Shown: positions 15,019 through 23,944, counted from the first letter of the stretch. The stretch is DNA of 34,146 nucleotides from JAPUDQ01 sp049644865 (GCA_049644865.1 JBARSV010000009.1:1-34146); one strand, 5' to 3'. Notes: generated by a model not told the origin, from the sequence alone. A program made the numbers and translations.

Positions 15019-16004
15019 AGTTTCGGATCATTGACGATATAACAAAAGCATCGCAAGAGTCGTTGAGGAGCGGTTTCGGCCGGGGGCTCAAGCGAGCGGG
15101 TGATGAGGATGAGCGCGTCGTAGCGCTCTGTGCTGATTTGACGGAATCGACGCAGATGCATCTCTTTAAAGAAGCCCATCCTGAGCGGTTTGTCGAGGTC
15201 GGTGTGGCTGAGCAAAATCTCGTGACAGTGGCGGCTGGTATGAGTGCTATGGGTAAGAAGCCATTTGCCAGTAGTTACGCGGCATTTAGCCCGGGACGCA
15301 ACTGGGAACAGATACGGACTACTCTTTGTTTGAATGAGCGCTTTACCTGTGTCGTCGGTTCACATGCTGGTATATCGGTTGGTCCCGACGGTGCGACGCA
15401 CCAAATGCTCGAAGATATCGCACTTATGAGGGTGCTGCCGCATATGATCGTGATCGCGCCGGGCGATAGTAAAGAGGCTGAGCGGGCGACGCTTGCGATT
15501 GCCCAGCAAGATAGCCCAGCTTACTTGCGGTTGGCACGCGAAGCGACACCAGTATTCACAACCGATGATACACCGTTTACGATCGGACAGGCATATGTAC
15601 TGCGCGAAGGAACAGATGTGACACTCCTTGGCACTGGTACGATGTCGTATCAATGCCTCATCGCAGCCGAAGTGCTTGCCAAGGCCGGCGTGCAGGCAGA
15701 AGTGATCCATGTGCCGACTATCAAGCCGCTTGATACTGAAACGATCCTGGTTTCACTCCGTAAAACGGGGCGCGCCGTGACGGTTGAGGAAGCGCAGATA
15801 GCTGGCGGATTCGGTAGCGCTATCTGTGAGCTAGCTGCCGATAAACTACCAGTGCCGATTCGACGGCTTGGTATAGCAGATCGCTTCGGCGAGTCAGGCA
15901 AGCCAGATGAATTATTGGAACACTTTGGCCTGACGGGCGCTCACATCGCCACCAGCACTCAGGACTTTATAGCAACTAACCCGCAGTATCACCAAGGAGT
16001 ATGA
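15012..16004 (+). CDS. Transketolase, C-terminal (pyrimidine-binding) subunit
   Basis: A 330-residue partner of the N-terminal subunit, containing the Pyr domain and the C-terminal domain of transketolase. The catalytic glutamate that activates thiamine diphosphate is Glu67 in VGVAEQNLV. FASSYAAF, GSHAGISVGPDGATHQ (substrate-binding histidines) and PAYLRLAR follow. The C-terminal domain (about 195-310) includes VTVEEAQIAGGFGSAI. ATG 15012 was chosen because homologous subunits begin near this point; the frame is open a little further upstream. It overlaps the transporter gene, so coupling is likely, and the kinase gene begins 1 base after its stop. Confidence 0.95.
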   Translation: MVKFRIIDDITKASQESLRSGFGRGLKRAGDEDERVVALCADLTESTQMHLFKEAHPERFVEVGVAEQNLVTVAAGMSAMGKKPFASSYAAFSPGRNWEQIRTTLCLNERFTCVVGSHAGISVGPDGATHQMLEDIALMRVLPHMIVIAPGDSKEAERATLAIAQQDSPAYLRLAREATPVFTTDDTPFTIGQAYVLREGTDVTLLGTGTMSYQCLIAAEVLAKAGVQAEVIHVPTIKPLDTETILVSLRKTGRAVTVEEAQIAGGFGSAICELAADKLPVPIRRLGIADRFGESGKPDELLEHFGLTGAHIATSTQDFIATNPQYHQGV

Positions 16005-16005
16005 C

Positions 16006-17037
16006 ATGGCAGACAAAGACGTAAACGACAATCCCTACACTATCGATGTCATCTCAGTTGGCGACACGGTCGTCGATGACTTTATCCGTTTGATCGAAGA
16101 TCAGGGTAAAGTGATGGATGAAGGTGAGGGCAAGCGGTGGCTGAGCGTGCCGTACGGCATGAAAGTACCGTTTGAGAAATCAACTGTCATCTATGGTGTC
16201 GGTAACGCCGCCAACGCGGCGGTGAATTTTGCAAAACTAGGCCTCAATAGTGCACTCGCGACCAATCTTGGCAACGATGAGCGTGGCCGCCAGGTGGTGA
16301 GTACGCTTGCCAAAAAAGGTGTCGATACCTTTCTGATCAAGCTCCAACACGGTAAGCACACTAACTACCACTACGTCTTGTGGTATAAAGATGACCGAAC
16401 CATCCTCATCAATCACGAACATTATGATTATCACTGGCCACACCTACACAAAAGCGAGATCCCAAAATGGATCTACTTTAGCTCGATTGCCGAAAACGCT
16501 GTCGACATGCACGACGACATCATGGAGTGGCTCGAGCGGTATCCAGAGGTCAAACTCGCCTTCCAGCCCGGTACTTACCAGATAAAATTTGGCAAAGAAC
16601 GACTCAAGCACGTCTATAAACGTACTGAAGTGGTGGCGCTTAACCGCGAAGAAGCAGTCCAGGTAACGGGTGGAAGCTATGACAACCTCCACGAACTACT
16701 TGATAAGATGCACGAACTTGGGCCGAAAATTGTCTTGATATCCGACGGTCACAATGGCAGTTATGCGAGCGACGGCAATCAGCGGCTGTACATGCCGATT
16801 TACCCAGACGTTGCGCCACCGGTTGAACGAACTGGCTGTGGCGATGCGTACACTAGCACCTTTGTCGGTGCACTTATCAAAGGCTACAGCCTCGAAGGCG
16901 CTCTGCAACTTGCACCGATCACGCCGGCAAGTGTCGTGCTCTACCCAGGTGCGCAGCAGGGCTTGCTGACGACGCGCGAACTCAAAGAATGGCTTGAAAA
17001 AGCCCCGGCCAGTTACAAGGCAGAGAGGATGAAATAA
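16006..17037 (+). CDS. PfkB-family carbohydrate kinase
   Basis: A 343-residue ribokinase-fold sugar kinase. The C-terminal PfkB signature is RTGCGDAY, with the catalytic base Asp280 in the GCGD anion hole (277-280). The N-terminal substrate region includes DVISVGDTVVDD and GVGNAANAAVNFAKLG. An unusual insert rich in aromatics and His (HYDYHWPHLH) lies near 140-150, in the lid or substrate region. The substrate cannot be assigned. Because it sits between transketolase and aldolase, a hexose-phosphate or other sugar-phosphate substrate is plausible. Its stop overlaps the aldolase start (TAATG). Confidence 0.9.
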   Translation: MADKDVNDNPYTIDVISVGDTVVDDFIRLIEDQGKVMDEGEGKRWLSVPYGMKVPFEKSTVIYGVGNAANAAVNFAKLGLNSALATNLGNDERGRQVVSTLAKKGVDTFLIKLQHGKHTNYHYVLWYKDDRTILINHEHYDYHWPHLHKSEIPKWIYFSSIAENAVDMHDDIMEWLERYPEVKLAFQPGTYQIKFGKERLKHVYKRTEVVALNREEAVQVTGGSYDNLHELLDKMHELGPKIVLISDGHNGSYASDGNQRLYMPIYPDVAPPVERTGCGDAYTSTFVGALIKGYSLEGALQLAPITPASVVLYPGAQQGLLTTRELKEWLEKAPASYKAERMK

Positions 17038-17948
17038 TGGGACTGACGATACGCCAAATACGTGATAATTGTATGCGGGCTCGGCACCTCATGCAACGCT
17101 CGCGACAGCAACACTTTGCTGTCGGGGCATTTAACATTGACAATCAAGAGACACTTATCGCAATTGCCAGGGCTGCGCAGGCCAAAAACGCGCCGGTACT
17201 TATAGAAGTTAGTGACGGTGAGGTCAAGGCCATGGGTCTCGAAAACATTCGCGACATGGTTGACAATTACGCTGACGAATATGGTATCGAGGTCTATGTC
17301 AATCTCGATCACAGCCCGAGCGTCGAGGACTGCAAACGTGCGATCGATGTCGGCTATGAGTTTATTCATATCGATATATCACAGGCCAATCATGATGCGA
17401 GCGAAGATGACATCATCGCCAAGACTCGCGATGTGGTCGAGTATGCCAAATTTACCGGAGCCTTGGTCGAGTCGGAACCGCACTATTTCGGCGGAAGTAG
17501 CAATCTTCACGAAGAAGATATCAACTACGAAGAAATCAAGAAAACATTTAGTACGCCTGAGGGGGCGAAGGCATTTGCTGAGGCGACCGGTATCGATACC
17601 TTTGCCGCGGCAATTGGCAATCTCCACGGCAAGTATCCTGTACCAAAACAACTTGATCTCGAATTGCTCCAGGCGATTCGCAGCAGTATCGACTGTCAGA
17701 TAAGTCTGCATGGTGGGTCTGGCACACCGCTACATTATTTTGAGGAAGCAGCACGCATCGGTGTCAGCAAGATCAACATCAATAGTGATATGCGCTTTGT
17801 TTTTCGCACCACACTCGAGAAGGTGCTAGCTGACAACCCCAAAGAATACGCTATCGTCAAGCTCATGCCAGTTGTCTACGATGCCGTTCAGCGCGTTGTT
17901 GAGGAAAAGATCGAAGCGTTCGGTAGTACCGGCAAAGCTGTGAGGTGA
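17037..17948 (+). CDS. fba: Class II fructose/tagatose-bisphosphate aldolase
   Basis: A 303-residue zinc-dependent aldolase that cleaves or forms hexose bisphosphate from two triose phosphates. It has NLDHSPS (catalytic Asp91, zinc ligand His92), VESEPHYFGG, IGNLHGKYP (His197), SLHGGSGTP (His225) and KININSDMR (Asn248), covering all usual metal- and phosphate-binding regions. Class II members cannot be split into fructose and tagatose types by eye. It lies in an overlapping operon with the PfkB kinase; the TGA stop lies inside the ribosome binding site (GAGGTGA) of the next gene. Confidence 0.95.
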   Translation: MGLTIRQIRDNCMRARHLMQRSRQQHFAVGAFNIDNQETLIAIARAAQAKNAPVLIEVSDGEVKAMGLENIRDMVDNYADEYGIEVYVNLDHSPSVEDCKRAIDVGYEFIHIDISQANHDASEDDIIAKTRDVVEYAKFTGALVESEPHYFGGSSNLHEEDINYEEIKKTFSTPEGAKAFAEATGIDTFAAAIGNLHGKYPVPKQLDLELLQAIRSSIDCQISLHGGSGTPLHYFEEAARIGVSKININSDMRFVFRTTLEKVLADNPKEYAIVKLMPVVYDAVQRVVEEKIEAFGSTGKAVR

Positions 17949-17952
17949 ACTC

Positions 17953-19143
17953 ATGTCACGAATATTGAGCGAACTTCTCGGTCATGATACGGCGTATTTT
18001 TCACGTGTCCTAGCCGAGTTGGAGGCGACGGTGGACGGTCATGCGATCGATGCCGGTCTGATCGGTGAACTTGCAGAGCGATCAGCGGCGTTGCATCGTC
18101 AGTTTAAGCTTGACCCGGCCGACACAACTCCTCATGAGCTCTATGCAGTGTTGCGTGCTCGCGTGCAAGACGACAATACGCGGTTGGCGGGAGCGATGGG
18201 CGGTCAGCATCCCGACGCTGTCAGTGAGATGACGCCGCTTTTGCTCAAATATCTCCGTCAGCATATCGGCAAACGTCACTCATGGGCACTAAAAAATTCT
18301 GTCGCGAAAAAGCTGCTCAAGCAGCACCCACCTAAAAATCTGATGAAGGCACTCAATTATCGTTCGGTTGATAGTCTACTCAAGCATGAGCCGATACACC
18401 ATCTTATGGCCTCGGCTAGGTATCTCGAAGCACCCGCCTGGAACGAAGCATTGACTCGTTCGTATACTGTCCTGACCGCTAGTGATTTTGAAAGTCGTCC
18501 GATTGAGCTCGTCTATCTGGATAAGTTGGCCTATGTTGCGGCACTCGAACCAAGTATCAAGCGACACAAACTGGTATTACACAGCAAAGAAATGGGTGTC
18601 GTGGCCCTCGCACCGACGCGTGAAAAGGTGATTCGCGGGTATACGCTTCGTACGGCAACACTCGTTCTGCACTATGTGGCAGAGATATCGATGATGAGTA
18701 GCCTCCTCAAGTACCGTCACGCAGGTCGTGACTACGGTAACGCGGTGGTAGAGGCTCTCCTGGGTGACACGGCGGGGCATGCTGAGTTGGGTGGTCATAA
18801 GTTGCATTGGCGGAGCGTGCATCACGCAGTCCGTGATGCCGGGCTGGAGCTTGGTCCGCATATGACAGATGCTGATTGGGAGTTCGAATCGGCCAATGAT
18901 GCCATAGCGCGCCTCGTCGAGACGATGGTATTGTGGGGCGGTTACGGGCATATAGCCAAACATGGTGCTTTGCCTGTCGGTTTCAATATTGTAGATCTGG
19001 CGATTGATCATGCAGACAACGCTTCATTTGATAACCGATCACTACGCATTATACGCCGCGAGCTCGAACAAGAATTATTTCGCCGTTATATGTTGCATCC
19101 GCCACTTCGTCGTATCGCTTTTGTACGGCTTGGTATACGTTAG
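17953..19143 (+). CDS. Unrecognised 396-aa soluble protein at the end of the sugar-phosphate operon
   Basis: I do not recognise this family. It is predicted soluble and largely helical, with no signal peptide and no membrane span. It is rich in Leu, His and Arg, with a basic middle region (about 105-135, including HIGKRHSWALK and KKLLKQHPPKN) and a very basic C-terminus ending RRIAFVRLGIR. The start has GAGGTGA upstream, overlapping the aldolase stop, so it is translated from the same transcript. Location suggests a link to carbon metabolism, but no nucleotide-binding or catalytic motif is evident. Confidence 0.85.
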   Translation: MSRILSELLGHDTAYFSRVLAELEATVDGHAIDAGLIGELAERSAALHRQFKLDPADTTPHELYAVLRARVQDDNTRLAGAMGGQHPDAVSEMTPLLLKYLRQHIGKRHSWALKNSVAKKLLKQHPPKNLMKALNYRSVDSLLKHEPIHHLMASARYLEAPAWNEALTRSYTVLTASDFESRPIELVYLDKLAYVAALEPSIKRHKLVLHSKEMGVVALAPTREKVIRGYTLRTATLVLHYVAEISMMSSLLKYRHAGRDYGNAVVEALLGDTAGHAELGGHKLHWRSVHHAVRDAGLELGPHMTDADWEFESANDAIARLVETMVLWGGYGHIAKHGALPVGFNIVDLAIDHADNASFDNRSLRIIRRELEQELFRRYMLHPPLRRIAFVRLGIR

Positions 19144-19167
19144 GCGCCTTGCTACACTCAGTCGATA

Positions 19168-19851
19168 TTATGAATGATAGTCTTCGTTCATAATCTGACA
19201 GACTTCATCGACGTCATCGGTAATCTGAAACAATTTTTCGTCACGTGCTTTTATGTAGCCGTCTTCGAGCATATGTCTCTCCAGGAAAAGATCAAGTTTG
19301 CCCCAGTATTCCTTGCCAAATAGTACGACAGGGACTCTCGGCATCTTTTTGGTCTGTATCAATGTAATGACTTCAAAAAATTCATCGAACGTACCAAATC
19401 CACCTGGAAAATAGACAAAGCCATGCACGTAAAACGCCATCATGACCTTTCGAGTAAAGAAATAATGAAAAGCTAAATGATCAGTTGTGTACTTGTTGAG
19501 AAATTGTTCCTTGGGTAAGACGATGTTAAAGCCAATCGATCCACCGCCAGCTTCATAGGCGCCACGATTGGCAGCCTCCATAATACCCGGTCCACCACCA
19601 GTGACAATTGCATAGCCATCGCGCGACAATTGTGACGATACTTCAACTGCTTTTTTGTAGTATTCGTTATGCGGTTTTGGCTGTGTCGAGCCAAACATTG
19701 TGATGCGTTGTGGGTATTTTTTGAGTATACGAAATGCTCGCTCAAATTCTTCATCACTACTGCGTAAACTTTCTGTGGAATCGGCGATAGCGCGTACGAG
19801 ATGAGCATCAGGCAACCAAACTTTTTTCTCATGTTTATGCGTGTGGTTCAT
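19168..19851 (-). CDS. LOG-family (TIGR00730) nucleotide-processing protein
   Basis: A 227-residue Rossmann-like protein of the LOG/lysine-decarboxylase-like family. Characterised members hydrolyse nucleoside 5-monophosphates to a free base and ribose-5-phosphate. Key motifs are GGGPGIMEAANRG (85-97), the Arg134-Lys135 pair, and PGGFGTFDE (149-157) with catalytic Glu157. Bacterial members are often mis-annotated as lysine decarboxylases. The ATG lies 7 bases after a TACACT box on the minus strand (19864-19859), again suggesting a leaderless start. The gene ends 24 bases from the convergent unknown gene. Confidence 0.93.
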   Translation of the reverse strand: MNHTHKHEKKVWLPDAHLVRAIADSTESLRSSDEEFERAFRILKKYPQRITMFGSTQPKPHNEYYKKAVEVSSQLSRDGYAIVTGGGPGIMEAANRGAYEAGGGSIGFNIVLPKEQFLNKYTTDHLAFHYFFTRKVMMAFYVHGFVYFPGGFGTFDEFFEVITLIQTKKMPRVPVVLFGKEYWGKLDLFLERHMLEDGYIKARDEKLFQITDDVDEVCQIMNEDYHS

Positions 19852-19918
19852 GTATAATAGTGTAAAGTGATAATGAATATTTGAGAAGCATCATATTTTA
19901 TTAACGATATAGGACACA

Positions 19919-20629
19919 ATGAATACTGATTCTCGATCTTCTGACCTTATTACAATAGTTGGCTGGGCAGCTCTAGGTATGTCTATTGTTGGAGCATACT
20001 TGTTAATCTGGTGGCAAGCTGATGTTACAACACATATCCTGCGTGATGCAAATGAACGTCTACAAAATGCTCAAAGTCCGAAGATCTTGCCTAAAAATAT
20101 TAGAAGTAACGAAACTATTTGGGAGGTGGCACGAAGCGATACTATCGAACTGCGATCCTGGGGGGTGAAATTTACTATACCGAAGAGTTATGCAAAAAAA
20201 GTTGCGTATATCTATAATGAGTCAAAGTCAAGTTATCGCTTTGCAAGCGTTGACGCGTTACTCATGCCTGATTGCCAACAGAAGTTTTATAGAAATGAAA
20301 TGGGTCAGGAGATCGGATTAGGTGTGACTCGTTATAACGGCGCAATCGTAACCTTTATTGGCTCCAATACAAAACAAACGACACTCGATAAGTATTACGC
20401 ACAGTACAAGGTGGCCGATCAGAATTATTTTGTTGCTCCTGACGAACTAGGTTCCTGGAGAAGGTATTATAAGGTTGGTGATTATTATTTTCACGATGAG
20501 TCTAACGTACTAACCTACAATCTTACCGATGGTCAAAGTGTGGTTAAACAGCAAAATTGTAAAAACGCATTAATGCTGGAAGCGGACAAGTCATTTGTAG
20601 ATGCATTGAGTAGCTTAGAACAACTTTAA
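19919..20629 (+). CDS. Hypothetical single-span membrane-anchored protein
   Basis: A 236-residue protein I do not recognise. One membrane span lies near residues 11-32 (ITIVGWAALGMSIVGAYLLIWW). A helical linker and a soluble domain of about 170 residues follow, probably outside the cell. The soluble part has two cysteines (MPDCQQ and QQNCKN) that could form a disulfide. It is visibly more AT-rich than its neighbours: one 60-base row (20041-20100) has 23 G+C. It stands alone between a divergent LOG gene and uvrB, which suggests an accessory gene. Confidence 0.75.
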   Translation: MNTDSRSSDLITIVGWAALGMSIVGAYLLIWWQADVTTHILRDANERLQNAQSPKILPKNIRSNETIWEVARSDTIELRSWGVKFTIPKSYAKKVAYIYNESKSSYRFASVDALLMPDCQQKFYRNEMGQEIGLGVTRYNGAIVTFIGSNTKQTTLDKYYAQYKVADQNYFVAPDELGSWRRYYKVGDYYFHDESNVLTYNLTDGQSVVKQQNCKNALMLEADKSFVDALSSLEQL

Positions 20630-20735
20630 TCACCGCCAGTAAAAGAGCGAGGAATAGTGAGGGGTCAATCAATATAGGCTATTCGATTCACTGTTATTAG
20701 TATCTCTCTTTTAGACTTACGATTATGCGATACGA

Positions 20736-20752
20736 TATACTAGTTATAGTAT
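20736..20752. promoter_or_regulatory. uvrB promoter region with 16-bp dyad
   Basis: Two -10-like boxes, TATACT (20736-20741) and TATAGT (20745-20750), overlap the perfect dyad ATACTA-GTTA-TAGTAT (20737-20752). A repressor bound here would block either promoter. The sequence does not match the known Gram-positive or enterobacterial LexA boxes. The leader to the ATG is about 25-30 bases, with no strong ribosome binding site. Confidence 0.5.
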
Positions 20753-20775
20753 GATAGAAAAAGATCCGAAAAAAT

Positions 20776-22746
20776 ATGATAACATTTCGCTTGCAAAGTG
20801 ACTACCAGCCGACGGGTGATCAGCCATCGGCAATTGCTGATTTGATTGCAGGTTTGGAAAATGGCCAACATGAGCAGACGCTACTTGGTGTGACCGGTAG
20901 CGGCAAGACGTTTACCATGGCCAATATTATCGCCAATCGTGGCGTGCCGACGCTGGTACTGGCGCACAATAAGACCTTGGCGGCGCAGCTTTTTTCGGAA
21001 TTTAAGGCATTTTTCCCCGACAATGAAGTACATTATTTTGTTAGTTATTTTGATTATTACCAGCCCGAAGCCTATATCGCGAGCAGCGATACCTATATCG
21101 AAAAAGATTCCGCGATCAACGAAGAGATCGATCGGCTGCGTCACGCCGCTACCGCTGCACTGTTGTCGCGCCGCGATGTTATCATCGTTGCGAGCGTTAG
21201 CTGTATCTATGGTATCGGTTCGGTTGAAGATTATGGCGATATGGCCCTTACGGTGCGACGCGGCGAATCGCGCAAGCGCGACAAACTACTCAGGCATTTG
21301 ACTGACATTCAATATCAACGCAATGACATCGATTTTCATCGCAGTACATTTCGGGTGCGCGGCGATACGGTAGATGTCATACCGAGTGGCGGCGAAGAGG
21401 CCTATCGTATAGAGTTTTTTGGCGATGAGGTGGAACGCTTGACGAAAATCAATCCGTTAACAGGCGAGATCATCGACGAACCAAGCGAAATCAAGATATT
21501 TCCAGGTAGCCACTATGTTACCCCCAAACACAAGCTTGAAACGGCCATTGTCCACATAAAAGAGGAGCTCGAGGGTCGCCTCAAATGGTTTGAGGCACAT
21601 AATAAATTGCTTGAAGCTCAGCGTTTGCAACAGCGCACCAAGTATGATCTTGAGATGCTCCAGGAGACAGGTTTTGTCAAAGGTATCGAAAATTATAGCA
21701 GGTACTTAACCAACCGCGAGCCGGGAGAGCAGCCAGCGACACTGATGGATTATTTTCCTGATGACTATCTGCTACTCATCGACGAAAGCCATATGACGAT
21801 TCCTCAGGTACGCGGGATGTACAATGGCGATCGTGCACGCAAAGAGGTACTTGTCGAGCATGGATTTCGGTTGCCAAGCGCACTTGATAATCGGCCACTT
21901 ACCTTTACTGAGTTTGAGAAGCACATGCATGACGTCATATATGTCTCGGCCACACCGGGGCCATATGAACTAGCGCGGACGCCTGCGCCAGCTCAACAAG
22001 TGATTCGCCCAACGGGACTTCTCGACCCGATCATTGATGTTCGCCCTAGTGACGGTCAGATCGATAACTTGCTCGATGAGATCAAGGCGCGAATCGAAGC
22101 CCGCGAACGAGTGCTCGTGACAACCCTCACCAAGCGTATGGCTGAAGACCTCAGCGCATATCTCATCGAACTAAACATTAAGACAGCCTATATCCATAGT
22201 GACGTCGATACGTTGGAGCGTGGCGATATACTTCGCGATCTTCGTCTTGGTACCTACGATGTGTTGGTTGGTATCAATCTTCTCCGCGAAGGACTTGACC
22301 TGCCGGAGGTGAGTCTTGTGGCGATCATGGACGCTGACAAAGAGGGATTTTTGCGCTCAACACAGGCCCTCATACAGACCATCGGCCGGGCTGCTCGACA
22401 CGAACGTGGACGAGTTATCATGTACGCTGACACGGTGACTGATTCGATGCGACGAGCCATCGACGAGACCAATCGCCGCCGAGATATCCAGGAGGCCTAT
22501 AATACCAAGCATGACATCACACCACACAGCATCAACAAAGCTATCGATGAAGGCCTGCGGGCTATCATACCGCAAAAAGACAGCGATAAAAAAGACGCAA
22601 TCAATCTCAAGAAAATACCCAAAGACGAGTATCCTCATCTTATACGTGAATTAACGGGGCAGATGGAGCTAGCTGCCGCTAATCTAGAATTTGAAAAAGC
22701 TGCTGAACTACGTGATCTTATAGGAGAAATCAAGCAATCACTCTGA
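20776..22746 (+). CDS. uvrB: Excinuclease ABC subunit B
   Basis: A 656-residue helicase-fold subunit that verifies DNA damage and recruits UvrC in nucleotide excision repair. It shows Walker A GVTGSGKT (38-45), the beta-hairpin YFDYYQPEAYI, the IDESH Walker B segment, C-terminal helicase motifs (GINLLREGLDLPEVSLV and QTIGRAARH) and a C-terminal UVR motif (LEFEKAAELRDLI). Length matches the family (about 660-670). uvrA and uvrC are not in the window. A dyad overlaps the predicted promoter. Confidence 0.98.
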   Translation: MITFRLQSDYQPTGDQPSAIADLIAGLENGQHEQTLLGVTGSGKTFTMANIIANRGVPTLVLAHNKTLAAQLFSEFKAFFPDNEVHYFVSYFDYYQPEAYIASSDTYIEKDSAINEEIDRLRHAATAALLSRRDVIIVASVSCIYGIGSVEDYGDMALTVRRGESRKRDKLLRHLTDIQYQRNDIDFHRSTFRVRGDTVDVIPSGGEEAYRIEFFGDEVERLTKINPLTGEIIDEPSEIKIFPGSHYVTPKHKLETAIVHIKEELEGRLKWFEAHNKLLEAQRLQQRTKYDLEMLQETGFVKGIENYSRYLTNREPGEQPATLMDYFPDDYLLLIDESHMTIPQVRGMYNGDRARKEVLVEHGFRLPSALDNRPLTFTEFEKHMHDVIYVSATPGPYELARTPAPAQQVIRPTGLLDPIIDVRPSDGQIDNLLDEIKARIEARERVLVTTLTKRMAEDLSAYLIELNIKTAYIHSDVDTLERGDILRDLRLGTYDVLVGINLLREGLDLPEVSLVAIMDADKEGFLRSTQALIQTIGRAARHERGRVIMYADTVTDSMRRAIDETNRRRDIQEAYNTKHDITPHSINKAIDEGLRAIIPQKDSDKKDAINLKKIPKDEYPHLIRELTGQMELAAANLEFEKAAELRDLIGEIKQSL

Positions 22747-22800
22747 CGTTTTTAGTAATGAAGTGCTACACTTGTTGTATAAGCATAAGAGGAGTAGACC

Positions 22801-23907
22801 ATGAATCCTGTTAAACAGCCGAGTAGTACCGCAAAAACAGATAATGAATCGACGATCGAGCAGATATCGTCGAACCGCTCGGAAAGCATTACCATGCCAG
22901 ACACTAATATGCAAACATCAGTGCCGCGCGCTAAAGGCCGGTGGCTAGAAAAAATCACACAAGGTATGTCGCTGTATGGTCTCGAACTTGCACTTTCGAC
23001 AGTTGGTCTGCTTGTAACGCTCGGGGTACTTACCTATGGCGTCTTTGCCCTTATAAATTACGGGGCTGGTATAGAGGACCCAATGGCGCAGCAATTCATG
23101 GGTGAATTTTCACTGTGGGTTGCAGCGATGATGGTGGTATGGCTACCGCTCACGGTTATTTTCTATCTCCGCGCACGTCATGAGACTGATCGCAACCCTG
23201 CTTCCGAGCATCGTTTTTTGCATAAATTTGTTGTCGGTCTGTTCATGTTTAACCTTATCGTTACGTTTGCAACACTCGTATTTACGATTGTCTATTCACT
23301 TATCCGCATGGCAGTTGGTATAGATGATCAGGCAGGAGATACCGCGCTGAGAGTTGTATTACCGAGTGTTCTTTCCGCGGTTGTGACGGCTGGGTTCTTA
23401 GCTGCCTATAACCGTACACAGATACTATCACGCAAGCTATTTCTTAGTATTGTTGTTGGGTTGAGCGTCGTGATTACTGCTGCGTTATTGTTCGTATCTG
23501 TCTCGACAGTACAGGGGAGCGATCGCGACCAGAAGGCGTCAAGTGATCTTTCGGAAATTAGTAGCGAGGTAGAAAATTACTACAGAGATAAAAATTCATT
23601 GCCGAGTACTCTTGGTGATTTGAATGGTTTGAAATCAGAGACGAAAAATCGCCTCAGCCGTTATCGATATATCAAAGAAACTGGTACACATTACCAATTA
23701 TGTGCAACCTTTGCGACCGACACAAATAAGTCAAATGGTTATGAAGCTATGAGTAAGTATAGTGAGGAATACTCGACGTACGCTAACTTTGACAGTCACG
23801 GCACGGGCGAGAAGTGCTTTAAATTAGCAGCAAGTTATATAGATGCGTATAACCAAGATTATACTGATTACTTCAACTCTTCTTCGCCGTATCCGTCAAC
23901 GTATTAA
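22801..23907 (+). CDS. Multi-span membrane protein with pilin-like extracellular domain
   Basis: A 368-residue protein in two parts. Residues about 58-230 hold five hydrophobic spans and resemble the DUF5671-type membrane domain seen in CPR bacteria (tentative). Residues about 231-368 begin DRDQKASSDLSEISSEVENYY and continue with a LPSTLGDL segment, a pattern like the helix and loop after the membrane segment of type IV pilins and pseudopilins. Two cysteines (YQLCATF and GEKCFKL) may form a disulfide, as in patescibacterial pilin-like proteins. No prepilin peptidase site is seen. An extended -10 box (TGC-TACACT) and a GGAG ribosome binding site precede the start. Confidence 0.8.
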   Translation: MNPVKQPSSTAKTDNESTIEQISSNRSESITMPDTNMQTSVPRAKGRWLEKITQGMSLYGLELALSTVGLLVTLGVLTYGVFALINYGAGIEDPMAQQFMGEFSLWVAAMMVVWLPLTVIFYLRARHETDRNPASEHRFLHKFVVGLFMFNLIVTFATLVFTIVYSLIRMAVGIDDQAGDTALRVVLPSVLSAVVTAGFLAAYNRTQILSRKLFLSIVVGLSVVITAALLFVSVSTVQGSDRDQKASSDLSEISSEVENYYRDKNSLPSTLGDLNGLKSETKNRLSRYRYIKETGTHYQLCATFATDTNKSNGYEAMSKYSEEYSTYANFDSHGTGEKCFKLAASYIDAYNQDYTDYFNSSSPYPSTY

Positions 23908-23927
23908 GCACCAGGTATGATCTAATC

Positions 23928-23936
23928 TGATATAAT
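23928..23936 (+). promoter_or_regulatory. Extended -10 box of gatC (TGA-TATAAT)
   Basis: A perfect TATAAT at 23931-23936, preceded by TGA, ends 8 bases before the gatC ATG. The gatCAB message is therefore predicted to start at or next to the start codon. Confidence 0.65.
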
Positions 23937-23944
23937 GAATCTCA

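Noticed and set aside
18871..18900. tRNA-like GTTCGAATC segment
   Set aside because: It lies inside the 396-aa coding frame, and no cloverleaf could be built around it by eye.
20736..20752. LexA (SOS) box at uvrB
   Set aside because: The dyad does not match CGAAC-N4-GTTCG-type or CTGT-N8-ACAG-type LexA sites, so no regulator was named.
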